Both the position numbers and the translations under genes were made by a program. DNA of 64,000 bases from Adiantum capillus-veneris. Lineage: Eukaryota; Streptophyta; Polypodiopsida; Polypodiales; Pteridaceae. Where the stretch lies: positions 59,846,709 through 59,910,708 of the forward strand of contig CM043971.1 in the NCBI GenBank assembly GCA_014529385.2. The letters run 5' to 3'. The notes below the pieces were generated by a model. That model was not told where the DNA came from and made no database searches. It saw only the letters and a program-made list of their open reading frames with translations. Below are positions 58,641-64,000 of the stretch, one piece after another (positions within the stretch are counted from its first letter, which is position 1; each line of letters starts with the position of its first letter).

Positions 58641-61120
58641 TTGCAAGTTGCTGAACCTCCACAACATTATGATGGAAATTTGTTCTTTGAGTTGCTTGCA
58701 GCTCAGGATAAAACAAAACGAATGTCAAGGATGGAGCAACGCTTTGATGGTCACTTGTGGACTCGCCCATCTATTATAACCATGGCGATATCATGCACAT
58801 TTCGTCTAAGCCACTGTTTGGGATGCATGCAATGCAATTATTCAACATGTCCTCATTATATTAATAAACAATATTTAATGGTATAGATTTTCATGGCTAT
58901 GTGGACAGACAGGTCAAGAAAGACTACCTTGCAATGGAAGAGAAAACAAAAACAACTTGTCATTATTGTCAAAAGGTTGTTACTTGTGTTGCTGCTTGTC
59001 CTTGCAAAATCTATTATGTTTTTCCTTGAGACAGTACAATGTTGCGACTAGCAATACATGTTGGTAAACATTGTCATAATGTTAAGGCAGGAACCTCCAG
59101 GGGTGCCATTTCAAGAGTACAAAAACTGGTAGTTACAGTACTAAAAATTGGAAAGGGTGGTCCAAGAAAAATTCAAAGGTTGGTGGCGCAACAACTTGAA
59201 TTGTGCTTAACTCCTTGATTGGTGAGGAAGCTGAAGTTACATGCGATGAACATTTGAGATGATATGTGTGAGAATATTTATGTTGAATATCTTGCAGTAT
59301 ACGATCACTACAAATAATTGCTATATGTGAAACTAAAGAGGAGGATGCAAATACTCAAGTTATTTTTACCTTAATTCAACAATGGAAAAGTATTGACATG
59401 GTGCAACTGATTTTGCAGGTTATATGTATAAAGAGGTTGGAGAAAATTTTAATGCTATTCAAATAGTCTTCAATGGCAGGCCAGATAATATTATGGAAGG
59501 TCTTGAATGATCATGCCTATTTCATTGGGAGTAGAGTCTCCACAAATATGCTAAAAAATGGATACCTCAACATCTAACAAATCAAAATATTATATGTGTG
59601 AGGAATGGATGGCTTGTAAGACCATTGTGCTTGAATCTCAAAAGGCACTTTCAATTCAAAAATGGTGGAGACAGCATCTATCTACAGAGAGCATCACAAG
59701 AGTGAGCAGATGGTTTGAATGGTGGGAGCAACGAATTTCACACTGGGGAGGAATTGGAACAGATCTAGGTTACCTTTATGAAAATTTATATTTTTAGAAA
59801 AATTTATAAACTTTGCATACATGAAATTTATAAATTTTAACTCATGTTTGTTTGAATTTCATAGGCTGGATTAAGTCCGTGGGAGTGGGCACAAATTCCC
59901 AATGTTAATTTATCCGAAAGTGTGCATGCTTGTTGGTTAGCGCGTGAAGGTAGAAAGAGAAAAATATCATTGTATGATGCATGTGTAATAGATGTTATAA
60001 ACTCATATATTCAATGTGCAAAGCGTTTGGGATATACTAGTGGGCGTTATATAGAAACGGGCCCCACAATGGAGACCTTTCTTTCTCGAGTTGAATCTCA
60101 ACAAACTCCAACTCCAACCAACGTGGCCCATCTATTACAAGAGGCTGTTGTTGCAGGGACTCCAATGTATGCACAACCAATATTGCATGGAGACAAAGAA
60201 ACAGTACAACGCAAAAAGAGGGGTAGAACAGGAACAAGTAGCTCCCATCTGCCAGAATATGTCATGGAATCTAAGCAACGAAACCATCGCGGTGGTCGAC
60301 CCAAAAAAATCAGGTTTGATACCCAAGGACCAAGTATTTCTAACATGTTCGATGCAAATTAGTGACAGTGATGATGATATTGGATCTCAAAATGAAACAA
60401 CCACACCTTTGTCATCTCAAAGAAACAATGTGTTTGAGAGTGATGTGCCACGGACTGAGTGGGCCCTAAGGAGAATTCCCATTCATAGTCAAAGAAAGTG
60501 TTTCGGAATAGTAGGGAGAAAAAAATTGTGACGATATCTTGCATAGTCGCTCAATTGGTCTTCTTGCTCCATGTATATGGTCCGAAAGAATGTTCAAGGA
60601 TAAAACAATTGAGCAATGGTTATGGTTTTGTAATCATGATATTTTGCATACTCGATCAATCAAAAGACAAGTCAAAGATTTACCTCCTCCTCTGAAGGTT
60701 TGGCCAGTAGCAAGAGGGACAGATATCTCCACACAGGAACTTGCAGCGCTGCATCAAAGTGGATTTAGGACAGAGAATTCAATGGTAAATGCGCAACCTC
60801 TGGCTGGCGACTACAAAGAAGGTGGTGGTAGCTCGCAAAAGAAAAAGTGGAGGCATGGAATCTCTAAAGAGGCCATGAAGAAATTGGAAGCATGTAATAG
60901 TATGACAATTATATTCTTGGATGAAGTGAAAAGGTCTCAAAAGCATGTAGTTTTTCGAGTTCTCACTGAAAATAGTTATGAGATTCATATCAAAGAGAGT
61001 CCAACATGCACGTGTCTGGATTTTCAAAAGCGAGAGAAGACCAACAAATCCGTTTTGGCATGCAAACATATGTACTATGTGACACGAAAGTGCTCGGACT
61101 TGAACCTAAGGAGCACATGA
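58641..61120 (+). pseudogene. SWIM-type (probably Mutator-like) transposase remnant
   Basis: Collinear plus-strand frames with stops and shifts: 58641-58886 with SHCLGCMQCNYSTCPHYIN (paired Cys/His, zinc-binding); a Cys-rich stretch near 58950 (CHYCQKVVTCVAACPC) and HVGKHCHN; 59558-59797; and 59922-60362 with an AT-hook-like RGGRPKK. 60539-61120 ends in the SWIM zinc finger CTCLDF..LACKH (Cys157, Cys159, Cys175, His177 of that frame). SWIM fingers at the C-terminus are typical of MULE/FAR1-type transposases. The DDE core was not positively identified, so the superfamily is an inference. No terminal repeats were found. Confidence 0.65.
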
Positions 61121-61760
61121 CTATTAATCATCCAACCCTCTCACCAATGGACATCGCCGTTATTGTACCCAAGGAGGATTTCTCCCTCCATTTAATTACA
61201 GCTGGTTTGGTATGCATCTTTCACTAAACTAGAATATTTTTCTATAATATTAAAGTGTTTTCCTGCATTTATTTTAGTTTATTTCACTTGTGATTATTTA
61301 CCTTGAAAAAACATTGTTTATGCAACACAAGATTTTAAATTCCAAGCAAAAGACAGAAGCAACTTGCAAGCTGTTTGGGAGAAAATTACTTGCCTTTTAG
61401 AGTGACCATTACATTTATGGCGAGCGACTATTCCTTTTTTGTACTCTAATTTTGGTCTTATCCTGTGGTAGTTTAGCGAATCCTCAAACTTACATTGTTT
61501 CAAAAAGCTCAAGCTTGAGAAAAATAGTATTGTCTCTATTTGGCATGATTTTTTACTTTATCGCATTTATACATGCTGTGGATTATCTGACTTTGAAAAT
61601 AGTATTGTCTCTGTTTGGCATGATTTTTGACTTTATCGCATGTATATATGCTGTGGATTATTTGACTCTAATGACTGCGCTTCGAACATATTTGACTCTA
61701 ATGGCATGAGTTGTGAAATGGTGATTTTTTTGGTTTATATTTTCACGTCGTTATGCCCTC

Positions 61761-61801
<41 letters not shown>

Positions 61802-62108
61802 ATAGTGATATACAACTCTAGAATTTTACTTTGTCCCTGTAAAGATTTTAGAAGAGAAGTCACTCTCTCTCTCAAGGATTTATGATCTCTTCTTCTAATG
61901 GTAACGCGCATAGATAATATCTCTCTAGAATTTATACTTTCTCTCTCCGTCAACCACACATATATGGAGTCTTATGATGATTGAAAATTACATTAAATAG
62001 ATATTTTATGCTATGACACATGTTTGGTTAAAAAAACTCTAAAGATTGCTAAAATTGTCAAAAAAAACTTGAAATGAAAAACTCGCAAATGTTAAATCTC
62101 CGCAAAAG
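61121..62108. other. Non-coding flank of copia-D
   Basis: Contains a 75-bp tandem duplication (61521 and 61596) and a TC tract (61762-61797). No gene. Confidence 0.5.
61519..61672 (+). repeat. 75-bp tandem duplication
   Basis: AAAATAGTATTGTCTCT through GCTGTGGATTAT is present twice in tandem with few differences. Confidence 0.93.
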
Positions 62109-62335
62109 TGTTGGAATTAGGGTTGCAGAGAAACACACACAGCTTGGAGAAGACGAAGGAAGCTCAAGGCACACAATAGAGAGTGTGTTACTTAGTATGC
62201 AATGGAAAGATAGATAGCCCTAGAGTGATGGGCGTATATACAATGCAAGGGGGAAAAAACCTCCTAAAGAGGGAAAAAATGCCCCGGCGGTCCTAGTGTG
62301 TTCACACACATCACTACCACATGTATATGGTAACA
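62109..62335 (-). repeat. copia-D 3' LTR
   Basis: Plus-strand ends are TGTTGGAATTAG and GGTAACA, the short TG..CA type usual for copia. A TATATA at 62235-62240 (minus) is a likely promoter. Confidence 0.82.
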
Positions 62336-62346
62336 AATCCCCCCTG
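62336..62346 (-). other. copia-D polypurine tract
   Basis: The minus strand reads AGGGGGGAT immediately before the LTR start. Confidence 0.75.
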
Positions 62347-62410
62347 GAGTGATGCGGTGAACGAGAGCTGGCACATGTGTAAAGGGAAGTGCCATGACCT
62401 GAGGACAGGA

Positions 62411-63979
62411 TCAGTCCACAAAGGGGAGTAAGCCCAAAGCTTTGCGGAAAGCTTCAAGCTTCTCACGAGACAATGCCTTTGTGAAAAGATCTGCAAGGTT
62501 GTCCTGTGTTGGCACATAAGCCAAGATGATCTCTCCTGCTGAGAGCCTCTCCCTGACATAGTGGTAATGCACCTCAATGTGCTTTGTGCGAGCATGAAAA
62601 ACTGGGTTCCTCGCAACTGCCAATGCGCTCTGACTGTCAGTGTAGATAGTGTTGGCAATGTCCTGTCCAACACCCAAGTCAGCCATAAGGCGTCTGAGCC
62701 ATACACACTCAACCGTAGCTATGAAGACTGCCCTGTACTCAGCCTCACAACTTGAAGTGGCCACAATAGGTTGCTTCTTGCTCAACCATGATATACATGA
62801 ACTGCCAAGCATGAAACAAAAACCACTTGTGGACACTCGCGTGTCAAAACAACCAGCCCAATCTGAGTCCGAAAAAGCATGTAAGTCTGGCGGCAATGAT
62901 CCCCCCTTGGGATAAAACAAGCCAAGATGTAAAGTGCCACTAAGGTAGCGAAAAATCCTCTTGACAGCCTGCCAATGCTTAGACCCTGGGCTATGCATAA
63001 ATCTGCTGACCTGCGAGACTGCAAACTGAATATCTGGCCTCGTGTTGCATACATAAATGAGGCAGCCAACAGCAGTTTGGTAAAGAGTGACATCAGCAGG
63101 ATTGCCAGCATCATGTAGACTCAACTTCAAACCTGTTTCCATGGGAGTGGCAATAGGTTTGCAATCCTCAAGTCCAAACTTATATAGCAATGTCTCTATG
63201 TAACTTTTCTGACATAAGGCAATACCACCATCACACTGCTTAAACGGTATACCCAAGTAATGATGCAACAGCCCCAAATCTTTCATCTTGAAAGTAGCAT
63301 TCAAATCAGCCTTAAATTCAGCAATATGTCTCTCATTTGGTCCAGTGATCAGCAAATCATCAACATAAAGAACCACAATGAGAAATACATCATCCTCACG
63401 CTTTACATACAATGTGCTTTCTGTTGGACTGTTACGAAAGCCTCGTTTAACCAAATGAGTGTCAGCTTTCTCATACCAAGCACGAGGAGATTGCTTCAAC
63501 CCATACAAAGCCTTCTTACATTTGCACACTTTGTCCTCTTGTCCTTTTATGACAAAACCGCGAGGCTACGTTACATAAACTTCCTCAAATATGTCACCAT
63601 TCAAGAAAGCAATAATAATGTCTGATTGATGTACATCCCAACCAAAATGAGCTGCCAATGCACATAGAAAAAGCACAGTAGTCATACGACAAGTGGGAGC
63701 AAAAGTCTCTTCATAATCTATGCCTTTTTGTTGTGCATAACCCTTTGCAACAAGTCGAGCCTTATGGCGATCGATCTCACCATCCGGCTTGCGTTTCAAC
63801 TTGTAAACCCACTTCATACCAATGGCCTTTTTGCCAGGAGGAAAATCACATAAAGTCCATGTGTCATTCTCTATAAGTGCATCATATTCTGATTTCATGG
63901 CAGCAATCCAATTTTCTGAATTCTGTGCTTCATCAAAAGACAGAGGCTCCTCAACATCATGTAAACTAGACACAGCCAA
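62411..63979 (-). pseudogene. copia-D reverse transcriptase and RNase H
   Basis: One frame from 63979 to 62411 is broken by a single TAG at 63566-63568. N-terminal RT: AAMKSEYDALIENDTW, MKWVYKLKRKPDG, HKARLVAKGYAQ, DYEETFAP, DVHQSDIIIAFLNG. After the stop: GLKQSPRAWY and the catalytic LYVDDLLITG, then RPDIQFAVSQVSRFM, the RNase H Asp in FSDSDWAGC, SSCEAEYRAV, HIEVHYHYVRE and the terminal DNLADLFTKAL. All RT and RNase H catalytic residues visible are intact, so the lesion is a single nonsense codon where related proteins usually have Gln or Glu. It abuts the polypurine tract and LTR. Confidence 0.94.
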
Positions 63980-64000
63980 AGCATAACAATCTGATGCATA

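Larger units (their letters stand above)
62109..64000 (-). mobile_element. copia-D: Ty1/copia LTR retrotransposon, partial
   Basis: The 3' part of a minus-strand copia element: RT, RNase H, polypurine tract and a 227-bp 3' LTR. Gag, protease, integrase and the 5' LTR are beyond the right edge. The base context left of the LTR is AAAAG; the matching duplication would be off-window. Confidence 0.92.

Overview
This is repeat-dominated nuclear DNA from a land plant with a large, transposon-rich genome. The evidence is the TNP2/DUF4218/DUF4216 CACTA gene set, a chromodomain Ty3/gypsy element primed by initiator tRNA-Met, a captured heavy-metal-associated (HMA) domain, and one plant-specific 'protein 1589' gene. 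The species cannot be fixed from the sequence. I see one credible host gene, at 43229-43994 on the minus strand.

Layout. 1-1888: a LINE on the minus strand. 1889-3332: GA/GT microsatellites. About 3400-6984: a TNP2-less CACTA element (CACTA-1, plus strand) inserted in the reverse transcriptase of an older gypsy element (gypsy-B1, minus strand, 6985-8862). 8863-11833: the U3-side piece of a 3.4-kb LTR from gypsy-A. 11834-12034: the N-terminal half of a copia Gag. 12035-21239: AT-rich DNA with long microsatellites, a zinc-knuckle Gag-like remnant and tandem repeats. 21240-21503: the N-terminal side of the gypsy-B1 gag, now on the plus strand. 21504-38008: gypsy-A (minus strand), whose 3' LTR carries a 7.7-kb CACTA element (CACTA-2, 21917-29643) with a captured HMA fragment. 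38009-38480: the C-terminal half of the same copia Gag. 40084-41960: a second gypsy-B family gag. 43229-43994: the host gene, with three G-boxes upstream. 45301-45438: a foldback. 45640-52440: a minisatellite split by a 5-kb Mutator-like element with a 9-bp target duplication. 54845-55630: an array of three hairpins. 58641-61120: a SWIM-type transposase remnant. 62109-64000: a copia element running off the right edge.

The main observation is structural. Segment 11834-38008 (about 26.2 kb) appears inverted. Turning it back would restore four things at once: a full-length 5' LTR of gypsy-A, a perfect 5-bp target duplication (CTTTC) around gypsy-A, an uninterrupted copia gag frame, and the gypsy-B1 gag across the gypsy-A insertion site. 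It is either a real inversion or an assembly inversion; junction-spanning reads would decide. Second in interest is CACTA-2, whose boundaries are proved by a CTT duplication and a paralogous empty site in the other LTR, and which holds an HMA gene fragment between direct repeats.

Nearly every element is decayed by in-frame stops, several of which look like C-to-T changes. No complete active polyprotein is present. All comparisons were made by eye on the supplied sequence; no database search was run.
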